Below, in pieces: positions 1-12,210 of a stretch of DNA of 64,000 nt (positions are counted from its first letter, which is position 1; each line of letters opens with the position of its first letter). This DNA is from Adiantum capillus-veneris (taxonomy: Eukaryota > Streptophyta > Polypodiopsida > Polypodiales > Pteridaceae): positions 91,935,340 through 91,999,339 of the forward strand of contig CM043971.1 of NCBI GenBank assembly GCA_014529385.2, given 5' to 3'. The position numbers and the translations under genes were made by a program. The notes beneath the pieces are model-generated. The model had not been told where the DNA came from. It saw nothing but the letters and a program-made list of their open reading frames with translations, and did not search any database.

Positions 1-206
<206 letters not shown>

Positions 207-212
207 ACAGCC

Positions 213-3200
213 ATGGCAGCTCAGGCCAGTACCATATCTTCAGAGATGACGATGGATACTGAGCGTGATTCCTTCACCTATCTCGAGTCAGGGGTACCTT
301 CATCTACAGAGAGTGCTATGGAAACCACGAGCATTGATGAACCTGTCAGAAAACAAGTATTTTTGCGGGACTATTGGGCACAAAAGAAGCGTGAGCAACG
401 ACACAAGGAGCGAAACCCTGCTAAGAGAGCTGAACTTGCTACAACCCGATCAAGGAACAATATATGCAAAGCCATGGCTAGATGTTGGCGTTGGCAGACC
501 CAAGGACTAACAATACTAGAACAACAAGAAATTATAGAGCAGCTCATGCATCATCAGCCATTTTACAAGTTGAGGAGTTCAGATGTGCAATCGAGTCTTC
601 TTTCCGGTGTTCACAACACATTGACTCAGCTGAAAGTTCCCCACTCTTCAACTGATCTTTTTGTGAAGAGAACCTCTTTGACGATGATACTTAACAATGG
701 TGATCAGAGCATAACCAATGTGAACCAGCCCAAAATTGCTACTGCCTTGGGCGTTCATCGACGTAATATAGCGGCAGCAAGTAGTCGACTGGGAATGAAA
801 GATGAGGATGAAGTGTTGCCACTTAGTGCTTGTCACAGACAGCTGCCTCTGCATACAAGTATCACAATCGAAACTAGAGATTTGGTGGCTGCTTTCTGGA
901 AATCCGAGACAAGAGTTTCTCCTAACAAAAAGGATATCTGTAAGCACAGGATCGACGCAAAATGTGTCATCAAACATCCCATACATCTTCTAGATGATTC
1001 TCAGGTAATATGTGTTGCCCACACTGTAATCCTTGCTCGCCTTTTTGCTCTTGGATTAACACAGAATACCACAACTTGTTAGCCAACAATCATTGTAGGA
1101 ATACTCAGCTCCATAGTACCATTTCCAGCATGCCAAAATTTGACCAATTCCCAGCATGCCAAACCTAGTATCATTCTGGTACCAATTCCTACCTCAGTAG
1201 TACCCAATTTGAAGCTTCTCTAGATTCTGAATAGTACCAAATAGATGCATAGTACCATTGTTTGGTATAAATGCTCCAAAGTAAAGATGCCCAGTCCCAA
1301 TTAGGTACTTTTTTGTATCTGGAAAGTTGTTATTTTGGAACTATGGATCCATTTTGTAGCTTTGCAGTATACAAAAAACTACCCAAATTGGTACTAGGTT
1401 TCCAATTGGTACTATACAGGGTACAGACATGTACCCACTTTGGCACTAGGGATCCTGTTTGATACTGTGAATTTAGGCTAGTACTATGCAATGTATAGAA
1501 TTTGGTACTAGGGATACTGTTTGATACTATGAATTCAGGATGGTACTATGCAATGTACAGGATTTGGTACTAGGGATCATTTTTGGTACTATGAATTCAA
1601 GCTAGTACTATGCAATGTACAGGATTTGGTACTAGGGATCCTTTTTGGTACTATGAATTCAAGCTAGTACTATGGAATGTACAAGATTTGGTACTAGGGA
1701 TCCTTTTTGGTGCTATGAATTCAAGCTAGCACTATGCAATGTACATTATTTGGTACTAATGATCCTTTTGGGTACTATGAATTTAGGCTGGTACCATGCA
1801 ATGTAGAGAATTTGGTACTAGGGATCATGTTTGTACTATGAATTCAGGCTGGTACCATGCAATGTACAGAATTTGGTATTAGGGATCCTGTTTGGTACTA
1901 GGTTTGGTACTATGAATTCAGGTTGGTACCATGCAACATACAGAATTTGGTACTAGAGATCCTACTCAGTATTATGAACTCAGGCTAGTACCATGCAATG
2001 TACGAAACTTGGTACTAGGGATCCTGTTTGGTACTCTGAATTCAGGCTGGTACCATGCAATGTATAGAATTTGGTAGTAGGGACCCTGTTTTGTACTATG
2101 GATTCGGTTGGTACTATGCAATGTAAATAATTTGGTACTATGACCCTGCTTGGTCCTATGAATATAGGCTGGTTCTATGCAATGTAAATAAATGTACCCA
2201 CTTTGGTACTATGAATCCAGTTTGGTACTATCAATCCAGTTTGGTGCTTTTCTGCACTTAATTTGGTACTATAGCCTGAAATATGGCAATACAGTGACAA
2301 ATTTGGTATTTTAGAATGAGTTGGTGGTTTACATTGTTAATTTTGGTACTGTAAACTACTTTGGTGCTTTGCTGTTTTATAGTAATATTTTGAGCTCTAA
2401 TGTGGATCAAATTTTGTATATAGGTGGAGCTCTACAGACGATTCAAAAGCACGTATCCTACGGTGGAGTTGTCACTTAGGTCCTTTGAGACACTCAAGCC
2501 ATTCTTTGTCCAAAAATTAAAGGAGCGCTATACTTGCTGCTATATTTACCATATCCATATGGTATACTTCAGGGATGCTTTCAATCAAATGCACCAGAAC
2601 AAGTTTGGGCATCACACAAAGAAACATCCATGTACATGCTCCATTTGTGGTACACAGTGTGAAGTAGGTGAGTGTTCTGCAAACCAGGAAGTTTTGCAGC
2701 ACATAAGTATCTTGCTGGATTTCATATTGCGCCCTCGCCCTAAGGATCATGAATATCATGCACAGAGATGCTTGCTGGGAGAGTTCCCTAGATGTGGTGT
2801 AAGGAAGTTTTCATTCTGCCCAGACGAGATTGCAGCAGATAGCAGGGAGGTGATTGTTAAGATATTTAAGGATGTGGGTATTGGACAGGTTAATGATGAA
2901 GGAAACAAGAAGAAGAGAAAGGAGTTAGTCATGGAAAGGATGAAAAGTGCAACTTTCATTCATCTTTTTTCAAATAATCTAAAAAGCTTTGTCAAGCACA
3001 ACTTTGTTTTTAGGTGGCAGGCCCAACAATTTAAAGACTGCTTGCTAAAATTTCCAAGCAACGTTGTGGTTTTTGTTGTTGATTTTGCAGAGAATTACAG
3101 TTTTAAAGTGCAGAATGAGATTCAGTCCATGCATTGGTGGTCAACACATGTCACAATACTGGTGCACATCTCTTATATCATAAATTCAGTAGGAGACATT

Positions 3201-4353
3201 GAGAAGACTCTGCAATTTTACACATCAGACGATAAGCTCCATGACACGCTCTTTGTTCAGCATTTTTTTCTCTTGCATGACAGTTGGATGAAACAACAAG
3301 GACAGTGTTTTCGTTATCATTGGGTTAGGTCAGAGGGTGCCGCTTCACAATTCAAGGCACGACGACCATACTATTTTGTAGCCAGGTATTATCACTTGAT
3401 AGGATTGCATATAATGCACAACTTCTCCGCTTCAGGACATGGAAAAGGAGAGCATGATGGTGTAGGTGATGTTATCAAGAGAACCTTGACACATGAGGAG
3501 CTAAAGCCCGATGGCTGGGCCATGAAGTGTGCGGTTGATGTGGTCAATTTTTTAAACGCGAGGTTTAACATAGCAAGGGAAGGTGGGGGTGCCAGCACAA
3601 GAAGGGTCTTCTATTTGGTTTCATCGAATGATGTGTTGCGTTCTCCACTATGGGATTGCAAACCAATTTCAGGGTCTTGCTCATTCCATTGTGTTGACGG
3701 CTACTCAACACACAATCCATTGTGATGTGCGTTTTTGGACGTTGTCTTGATTTTGTGATCCTTGTGTGCATGGGCAATGGAGGAGATGCAATAATAAACA
3801 GTGCACTGAATAATGGAAATATCTCTCCATTGAGCCATTGACAGACTCTGTACAAGTAGGTAGTGATGAGGACGAGGATGATGATGAAAACTACAATGAT
3901 CTGCTTTCCTCCCAAGTGAGTGTGGATTTAACCATGCCTATGTTTGAAGGAGACCCTAAGGTGCTGAGCCAATTACTGTCCATTGGGGATAACTTTGCAG
4001 TGAAAGCAGCCGAGGAGAAAGAGGACTTCTACCTTCTAAAGTGCACCAAAACCATGTACCAGGCACTAAGAGTACTGAAGGACCTTTGGCATAACATGAT
4101 CGTAAAGGGTGGAATTCTGGTTGAGGGTTTGTACTATGCCCTGGTTGAGGGCAAAGTTGATACTTATACCCTATTGAATGAGAAACCACCGGTCATGATC
4201 TACTCCCATCTTGTTAGAGCCATACGGTTCCCCATGGAGGTCAAACCGGGCCTGCATAGCCATTTTAAACTATCCTCAAAGATATATGAAAATATCTACA
4301 ATAGTATGCCATATGATGAAGGGAGTGACCACGAGGGGAGCCATACGGCGTAA
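213..4353 (+). pseudogene. Gene A: DDE-transposase-like gene, one intron, decayed C-terminus
   Basis: The start is taken at the ATG at 213, just after the microsatellite. Exon 1 (213-1004, 264 codons) ends at a CAG|GTAATA donor. The intron ends at ATATAG|GTGGAG, and exon 2 starts at 2424 in phase 0, giving about 697 codons up to the stop at 3723-3725. A frameshift near 3720 then leads into a frame that reads to 4353 but carries stops TGA (about 3749) and TAA (3811). That tail holds a C-x2-C-x5-W-x2-C pattern and an acidic stretch DEDEDDDE. Exon 2 has a Cys-rich patch (CTCSICGTQC) and three spaced motifs: VVDFAENYSF, RSEGAASQFK and SGHGKGEHDG followed by KR. From memory these match an uncharacterised DDE-like family seen mainly in animals, with D-F-x-E-N-Y, [ST]DGAxxQ[YF]K and HGKxxxDGxG. 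The usual Asp in the second motif is Glu here. A dead transposase or a domesticated derivative are both possible. It is convergent with gene B. Confidence 0.6.
1005..2423 (+). repeat. Intron of gene A filled with TTTGGTAC-type tandem repeats
   Basis: From about 1290, and most regularly from 1440 to 2220, the intron is a degenerate tandem array. Its monomer is about 60 bp and contains TTTGGTACTAGGGATCC, then a TTTGGTACTATGAATTCAGG-type segment, then GGTACCATGCAATGTAC; roughly a dozen copies are visible. The array reads TTTGGTAC on the strand of gene A. The same motif fills the introns of gene B on the opposite strand, again in sense orientation. Confidence 0.9.
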
Positions 4354-4754
4354 ACCCCAATTACAAGTCTAGCCACTGGTAGCAACAATTGTAATTCTCT
4401 TGAATAGAATCTTACTTGTGATCAGTAGTGTGTACTTGCTAATTTGTTTTTAGTTGACTCTTGTAGTACCAAATTTGATAGCCAGACTGCCTAATCCTTG
4501 TTTGATAGCAGGATACTTTAATATGGTTCAAAATATCTTAGTCAGGTGCAAGAATCCGAGTTTAGTTATCAATGGGATAGAAATTAAAGTGGGAAGGAGT
4601 AATCAATGCTCGTGGGTTATTTGACATTTCTGCTGATTCAGGCTTCACATGTAAATAGCAACAGAAAAATTACCAAAGAAGTGGCAAGATCAAGATAATG
4701 TGCAAAAAAATTAAGTGCATGTGTAAAACCTTTGCAGACGAAGGTTCATGCCCA
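4354..4754. other. Convergent intergenic gap between genes A and B
   Basis: This 400-base AT-rich stretch separates the two converging gene ends. It has no open frame of note and no repeat array. No clear terminator or polyadenylation signal could be singled out. Confidence 0.6.
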
Positions 4755-5269
4755 TCAATAATTTCTTATTACACAAAAATGCCAGTCTTTTATAGAATCT
4801 TTTACAACATCAGGGGGGTCAAACCGGTACGAGTACCCTTCCAAAGATACAAAGTAGTCAGCAACATACACGGAGATATCGTCCTCTACATCAAACAGGG
4901 GTGTGCGCCGGCTATAACCGATGGGGAACTTCTCATCTAGCCATCCTGTGATCCATGGCAGAATGACATCCGTGAGATACTTCGGCTTGTTCGAATTGTA
5001 ATACTTTGGCTCATATGTCCGAATGCAGCAGCACGACTCATAATTGTTCTTCAATGATTTGTATCTTGTGTCGTCCACAAGGAGCATGCTGGCTTCATTA
5101 AATTGAGGATGCTTGCGCCAAACTGTTTGTAGGAGCTTCAGGAAAATGGGCTTGTCGCCGAACTGCCCCAAAAGGCTTGCCACATCCATCATAGAGGAAG
5201 CCCATTTTTCACAATGGGACTGGTCAAAAATATATGTGTCAAGTAAACTAAGTTGTTAGAGCAGATATA

Positions 5270-5880
5270 CAGTTTGGAGTACCAAAGTCTGAAAAACAGC
5301 AACAAGTTCTGTACATAACAGTACCAAAGCACCAAAGTACCAAAAGTACCAAAGGACTTAATCACCAAAGTCTGAAAAACAGCAAGTTCTGTACATAACA
5401 ATACCAAAGTACCAAAGGACTTAAATCACCAAAAAAAGAAAAACAGCAAGTTCTGTACATATCAGTACCAAAGTACCAAAGGACTTAAATCACCACAGTC
5501 TGAAAAACAACAAGTTCTGTACATAACAGTACCAAAGTACCAAAGGACTTAAATCACCAAAAAAAGAAAATAGCAAGTTCTGTACATAACAGTACCAAAG
5601 TACCAAAGTACCAAAGTAAGCTGTGCAAATAGTACCAGGTTGTGCAAACAATACCAAATGTACCAAAGGACCAAAATGAATAAAAATAACCAAAAAGAAC
5701 CAAAAGAAACAAATAGTTCCCAATTGTGCAAACAGTACCAAATTGTGCTAACATTACCAAAATTGTGTGGACAGTATCAATTTGTACAAACAGTACCAAA
5801 TCCTATACACGACAGTACCAAATAGTACAAAAAGAACCAATAGTACCATAATATGTACAAATCAGTAGCAAAGGTAGATA
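5270..5880 (-). repeat. Short tandem repeats of GTACCAAA type in gene B intron 6
   Basis: About five copies of a unit of roughly 66 bp, each with CAAGTTCTGTACATA, AGTACCAAAGTACC and AAAGGACTTAAATCACC, run from 5285 to 5610. Units 2 and 4 share a TCTGAAAAAC segment, while units 3 and 5 share AAAAAAGAAAA instead. This suggests the array expanded as dimers. Looser GTACCAAA repeats continue to 5880. Read on the strand of gene B the motif is TTTGGTAC. Confidence 0.85.
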
Positions 5881-7619
5881 CAGTACCAAAATCAGCCATA
5901 CCAGTTTGGAAGTTAAGGGATTCATACCTAAAAAGAGACATTGCATCTTCATCAACTTAGGGAAGCAAGCATGCAGTATGGTCATCAGATTGTGTCTTTG
6001 GCTGCAGGACCAAAGCATCACATCGCATCGCCTCCTCAGGCTAAGGATGAAATCCTCCGCATCAGGTCTGACCACACAGTATTTGTGCCGGGAGACCTGC
6101 ACGCATCGGGGCCTACATCCCTTTGGAAATGGGAAAGTTTCCACAAATCTTCGGGTTCTTCATGACAATCCTTCAACAGAACTCCACTCACATCCAGAAT
6201 GACAAGGCGCTTAGTGCTCGCCTTTACGTCCAGCGGCATTGATGTATCCGGTCGCTTTTCATTCAGCCACCACCTGTCCCTCACTGAAGTACCATGAAGC
6301 AAAATGAGTAAAGGAACACCCAGCCTTTTGGCAATAGAAAGTGTGGAGATTTAGCACCACTAAAGGTTACCAATTGTTGACAGCATGACATAACAAGGAA
6401 CGGACACATTAATACCTGGCTGACATGACACCAAACATTGACAAACGCAAAATGGGATTGTATTTCATGATAAGCAAGTACAAAATACTGTTAAATAGCT
6501 AATCCTCCATGCCATACTCTTTTGCAGCCTCCTTCGCACCCTCGGGGGTTCCGCCTCCTTCGCATTGTCAGCAAGTTCCGCCTCACTCTTTGCCTACTGC
6601 CTCGTATTTCTGCATGCCTTCTCCTCTACATACTTTGGAGTTGCATCCAAACACTCAGCCGCCGAGGGAACTTCCACTGCCACCTCCTCATCAGCCTGAA
6701 TTTCTGCGTTGTTCTTCTTGCCTAGCTCTATCTCTATGTCATCAACTTCCTCAATCGGTTTGCTTTCCTGTTTATCCTTCTCCTGCACTTCAGTTTTCAG
6801 TTTAGTCTCTACCATACCAGAGCCCACACCAACCTCAAACACTTTCCCTTCCACTGTGCTGGCATTAGGGCCTTGCTGGCTTTCCTGCGCTTCGGCTTTA
6901 GTGTTATCTTCCTCCAGGCTCACCCTTTTTGCCTTCCATCGTGTTGGCACCAATGTCATGCAGTACTTCATGCACTGACTTATAAGGATCTTCCTGGAAC
7001 ATGTGACTGGCATCTGACTTGCCATATCCAGGAAGATCCTTCCGATCCACAAGGGTGTTGGTGTTGTCATGGGTGTCCGCATCGAAAGATCCTCTCCCTA
7101 CATATACACAAAGATGAAAGAGAAGATTAGATCATAAATTCAACTGATATTATAAGCATGTAGTGTCCAACACAAACACCCCACTTACTCTTCAATAATG
7201 ACCTCCCTGAAATCCAGGCGTTTGCCTCCGAAGGGATTGCAGTGTTGCAAAGTGCCTTCACGCACGTATCTTCCATTCTCAATACACCTGCAAAACATAG
7301 TGGATGGTACTGATTCTTGCAGGGAAGCATGAAGGTACCAACCACGTAAGAAGCCTCCAAAGCCTCCCCATAGGCAACACAAGAACCCAACACATGTATT
7401 GTGTTTTCAGGGTCCACAACATGAGGCCTTGGAGTCAATGTGTGAGTCATCCCTCTCTTCACATCAGTAGAGAGCTTGCTTACAAATTCTTACTGGTCTT
7501 GGGTTTCCAGGGACTCGTTGTAGAGCCTGGCATTCTCTCTCTGCAAAACAGAATGCTCTCGTAATTTACTTACCAAAACAACCAAGATGCATGGAAGAAC
7601 ACATGCAATAGCAAAAAAT

Positions 7620-9130
7620 TATTAAAAGAGTACCAAAATAGAACAAAACAGTACCCAACAGGCACCAAAACAGTACCAAAATTGACTGCTAATAACACAT
7701 GCAGTATCAAAATATTATAGCAACAGTTACAAAATAGAACCAAGACAATACCAAATCAAAAAATTAGCAAAGAAAACATTATTAGAAGAAAATACCAATG
7801 TAGTTTCAAGGTACTAGAAATACCAGAAGTACCTAAAGTACAAAAAGTTTCAACAGTACCAGAGCAGTTTCAAGCACCAAAAGTACCCAAGTCATACTCA
7901 ACATTATAGTATAAGACAGTAACTAGAAAGTACCAAAATAAGTAATCCGACTACCCAAAGAACAGATAAATACCCAGAGTACCAAGGATTGTGCCACATA
8001 GCACCCAAGGCAAATCTGTAAACTATATGAGTACCAAAATTCTCAAGGCAGTGCCAAAATGGTCAAAGAGAGAACCAAATAAAATAAATAAGCACAAAAG
8101 GTTACAAGGAAAGTACCAAAAGTACCAAAATAGGTTGAAGGACCAAATGTTTCAACATACCAAATCAGTATCAAGCACCAAAAGTACCCAAGTCATACTC
8201 ACCATTACAGTATAAGACTGTAACTAGAAAGTACCAAAATAAGTAATCAGACTACCCAATGAACAGATAAGCACCCAGAGTACCAAAGATTGTGCCACAT
8301 AGCACCCAAGGCAAATCTGTAGACTATATGAGTACCAAAAATTCTCAAGGCAGTACCAAAATGGTCAAAGAGAGAACCAAATAAAATAAAGAAGCACAAA
8401 AGGTTACAAGGGAAGTACCAAAAGTACCAAAATAGGTTGAAGTACCAAATGTTTCAAGAGTACCAAAGCAGTATCAAGCACCAAAAGTACCCAAGTCAAA
8501 CTCAACATTACCGTATAAGACTGTAACTAGAAAGTTCCAAAATAAGTAATAAGAGTACTCAATGAACAAAAAAGCACCCAGAGTACCAAAGATTTAACCA
8601 CATAGCACCCAAGACAATATCTGTAAACTATATGAGTACCAAAAACTCTCAAGCCAATACCAGAATGATCGAAGAGAGAACCAATTAAAATAACTAAGCA
8701 CCAAAAGGTTACAAGGGAAGTACGAACATAGCAGTTAGTGTTCAATTAAATACCCAAATCAGTTTAAAAAGTACCAAAACAGTCCAAAAATAAGCAAACC
8801 ACTTTTTTTAAAAAACTGAAAAGTACCAAGACATTTAAAGAAGATACCAAAGCACTAAGCAGCAGTCCCAAAATAGAATTGAAAAAGACAAAATGATCAG
8901 AAAAGCACCAAAAGTACCATGGATTGTTCCATTATAGAATCCAAAACAAAACAAATAGTACAGTGTAAGACTCAAAAATTAGAAACAAGGAAGTACCAGG
9001 TAGTTCAAATGAGTACCAAATGAAATGAAGCAGCAGCATAAAGTATTAAGGAAAGTTCCAGCACTGCCCTTAATGTTAAATAAAAGTACCAAAACAGTTA
9101 GAGAGAGTACCAAACCAGTCCAAGATAGTA
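7620..9130 (-). repeat. GTACCAAA-rich intron 3 of gene B with a ~302-bp tandem triplication
   Basis: The intron is saturated with GTACCAAA and close variants. Within it a longer unit recurs three times. The anchor CAAGCACCAAAAGTACCCAA starts at about 7871, 8172 and 8475, a period of about 302 bases. Each copy continues through GTAACTAGAAAGTACC, CACCCAGAGTACCAA and AGGTTACAAGG. The third copy ends near 8720. Confidence 0.88.
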
Positions 9131-10816
9131 CTAAAACCCATAAAACTGTCAGAAAATAAACCAATCAAGAAGTGAAACATGCCAAATCACCAAACCTTGT
9201 GCAGAATAAAAACTTTCAACAGTCGTACACAATGCAATAAGCCAGAAATACAATACTTCCTGCTGTTCAACCTCAGCTTGGAGCTTCTTGATATTTTCAA
9301 AAACCCCGTGCCATCGTAACAAGCACCGACTTGCTCCCCGCTCAGCCTCCACCTCTCTGATCTCTTCATCAGGGATAGGTATTTGCTGCCGCAGCTCACC
9401 GATGCGCACCTCCAGGGTATCAATATCCTCCATCAAACTTTTCGCCACGCCCTCTTTACCCTCATATACCAGTAGTTGGTCCTTGTTTGCTTGAATAGAG
9501 GCCTTCAGGTATGTTAGTTTTGATGACCCTGGATGTGACACCTGCTTTTGGAGTCTTTGGAACAATGCCTCTAAGTCAGATAGGTAGTCATTCACTGCCC
9601 CTCTGACACCTTGCTCTGGTTCTGTGCCGATGTTGCTGCCACTTTGAGTCAAGCGGGCCTTCTTAACTGACTGCCGGACAGTTCCAGGGGAGGAAGAATT
9701 TTGCTTCCTCCATGTCTCAATGCCGTGTTGGGTCTTTTCTCGCTGCATCACATTTCTCGAACGCATAACCCTTAGCAAATTTGGTGGTCAGTTCACCAAA
9801 TGAAGGGGGTCCCTGATAAACTTTGGAGAATAGAAATCTGCAGTCATCCACGATGTGGCTGCAAATGATTTAAATAAATTTTGCTGTTCTTTTGGAACTT
9901 GTACTTGAAAATAGATAACCACTGCTCGGATGGCAAGTCCTCATCAGTCAGGTCCTTAGGGAGTTTACCTTCTAGACTAAGGCCATACTCCTCATGCAAG
10001 TCCTCTGTTGTATAACAGAACCTGGTTTGTTGAGAGTACTCCTCCATTTTATTCTTACCTGAAATGTCAAACAAATCAGAAATTATTGTGAAACAAATCC
10101 AAAGTACCACATTTGTTACTGTACATTTAATAACTAATAACTAATGTGTTTACAATATGATTTATCCATACTCTATTTCCACAAAACTTCAACAATAGTA
10201 TGCAATAACTTCAATTTTAATCCTTAGCATATGATATACAAAGCTCTAACATAAAGCAGGGAAACTATAGAATCATGTACATTGTCTCAGCTAAACCTTT
10301 CTATCCACAAACATTGAAGCTCCACAACCACTTTTCTAGAATATCCTAGAAAAATACACTTAATACTATAGAGCAATCCGGATAATTAGCATGGTCCAAG
10401 TCAATTTTCTAATTTTTCTCTCATATGCATATGGATTACAAATGCGATGCTCCAAGGTATCAAATTTTACAATGAACATTTAAATTCAAAATTTTACACC
10501 ATCTAATTAACACAAGCCTGATTCCAATGGATAGCTTACCACGTCTTGACTTGTCGGCAGATTTTGATTCATCCTCATCGACACGGTGTGAGGTCCGTTC
10601 GGAGTCGATTTCACAAGCCTTGAACTGTTTTGCACTACCCCTTGTGTTGGGACTACTTTTGTTCTCCAGCTCTGTTTGTTGAGAGGCGGGGATGGAAGAA
10701 CCTTTGTTGTTGATTCTCCCATGGGTGGGAATTCCCTCCTTGGCCTTCCCTTTCTGTTTGCATGTTGAAGGTGACTCTCTGCTAGCAGCAGCTCCCTTGT
10801 CCTTTGGGGTCCTCAT

Positions 10817-11220
10817 GGTGGGAGAACTCACACGATAACGGGCTGGCCCATTGTGAAACTGCACGACTTGTATTTTTGAGATACAATTATAGCTAAAAAA
10901 TAAAAATTCCAAAACTTTTGGGCCTCAAAAATTTCCCTCCAAAGGACCAAACAGGTGGAAAAAAAATTGGCCCTTTTTTTGTACCACCATCCTTTGCTTT
11001 AAGCCTGCTACATAGAGGGACAAAAGGCATCCAACGGGCAAGTTTGACAACCAACTTTCTCCAAGTGCTCAACTTGCTATATCCCCAAATTAACTCTACC
11101 TTAATTAGTATAGAGATAGAGAGAGTATAGATGGAGAGCTTTAAGATCAATCTACTGGCTTCTAGCCTTTTCTAACTTGCTCCCAAAAGAGGACCCTTGG
11201 AGAGCGGAGCACCTGAAAGG
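10817..11220. other. Region upstream of gene B
   Basis: This is AT-rich sequence between the gene B start and the LINE remnant. Short frames are present but none is convincing. A TATA element for gene B could not be singled out. Confidence 0.5.
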
Positions 11221-12059
11221 CATCCATGTTGAAGAGGAATGGATTCCGTTGGGAGACTTTAATATGTTGTAGAAGAAAATGATAGAGTAGGATCATCAAA
11301 CATGTTACCTAGATCCAAAATATCCAAATGGCTAAGCTTGTGTGAGAAGTGGGCATTAGTGGACATGTGGGAGGTGGGCCCTTGGAATAGCCGCCAACAC
11401 CAATCTGCAGTATGGGGGCTTGGCATCTCGCCTGGATTGACGCTAATGTTCCCATCAAGCAAATTGACTGTCGTCATTGCTCGAAATGAAGGTGGTGACT
11501 TCATAGTGCTTGTCAGATCACCAACCATTAAACATGAAGTTAGTTAAAAACAAAGGAGAAGGTCATTACCCCCAAGGGTATAAGAAGTTACTTACGGCAT
11601 GGGCTCACCTTTTTAAAGACCCTCTCTTCAAAATCTTGGCCTTGAAAGTTATGAGCAAGATTCGTAAAGGTTTGGATTTAGAAAGCCCTAGGGCCTAGGA
11701 TATCGTCGCCAAGAATATTCAAAAAGCATTCAAAACTATAGGCCCTAGAAGGAAAAAAAAAACCGGGAGAAGAACCTGAAGCAACTCTGACAAAGTAGAG
11801 CTATTAACCTCTAAAAAACACGAAGGGTCAGTCTCTGAAGCTGAGCATAAAAGGGTGCTATCCGAAAACTCGAGGAGGTGACAAAGGCCAAAATATTATC
11901 CAGATAAACCTTCCTCCAGTCGGAGGAGGCTAATCAAGCTCACTTCTTTAGGGACCTCAAAGTAAAGAGAGATTAGGGCCTTGTCCACTCGAGGAAGGAA
12001 ATGGTGTTAAGGACCGAGATAAAATGGCTCAACTGATGCTTGATCACTTAAGACCAGAT

Positions 12060-12210
12060 CATAGACCAACCTGAGGCCCGCTCCTCATAAGTGGATGAGC
12101 TTCTATTCTTGAAAGTGTAAAAAAAACGGTTTTCCACTCAGATGCTCCTCAAAAGTGGATGAGCTGATATTCTTGGAAGTGTCAAAAAAACGATTTCCCC
12201 TCAAATGTCA
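12060..12210 (+). repeat. ~65-bp local duplication inside the LINE remnant
   Basis: The segment GTGGATGAGCT followed by ATTCTTG-AAGTGT and an A-run before a CGGTTTTCC / CGATTTCCC end appears twice in direct orientation, near 12095 and near 12160. It is a local tandem duplication. Confidence 0.75.

Larger units (their letters stand above)
4755..10816 (-). pseudogene. Gene B: coiled-coil protein with C-terminal NIF/FCP1-type HAD phosphatase-like domain, decayed
   Basis: Exons read on the minus strand with consensus junctions: E1 10816-10540 (donor GTAAGC), E2 from 10058 (phase matches E1), E3 to about 9196, E4 7540-7189, E5 7097 to about 6505, E6 6283-5928 (donor GTATGA), E7 about 5240-4755. 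E1 is Ser/Lys/Glu-rich. E3 has a long heptad-like coiled coil around IDTLEVRIGEL. E4 has a Cys/His patch (CKNQYHPLCF). E5 is strongly acidic. E6 and E7 carry the HAD features: motif I RLVILDVSGVLL, then RPDAEDFI, DVMLWSCSQ, DQSHC, KPIFLK and LLVDDTRYKSL. This is the order and spacing of NLI-interacting-factor/FCP1-type phosphatases. Motif I has Ser where catalytic members have the second Asp, so activity is doubtful. Breaks include in-frame TAA at 7490-7492, a TAG near 6591, and apparent frameshifts in E2/E3, in an A-run in E5, and in E6. The acceptor of E7 is uncertain. Confidence 0.6.

Noticed and set aside
3726-3842. A second intron in gene A between 3725 and 3842
   Set aside because: The interval itself reads as plausible protein (a C-x2-C ... 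W-x2-C pattern) in one frame with two stops, so a frameshift plus nonsense codons explains it better than an intron lacking a clear donor.
5189-5800. Several minus-strand frames rich in Leu/Phe/Trp/Tyr/Cys
   Set aside because: They are translations of the GTACCAAA repeat array and have no independent motif.
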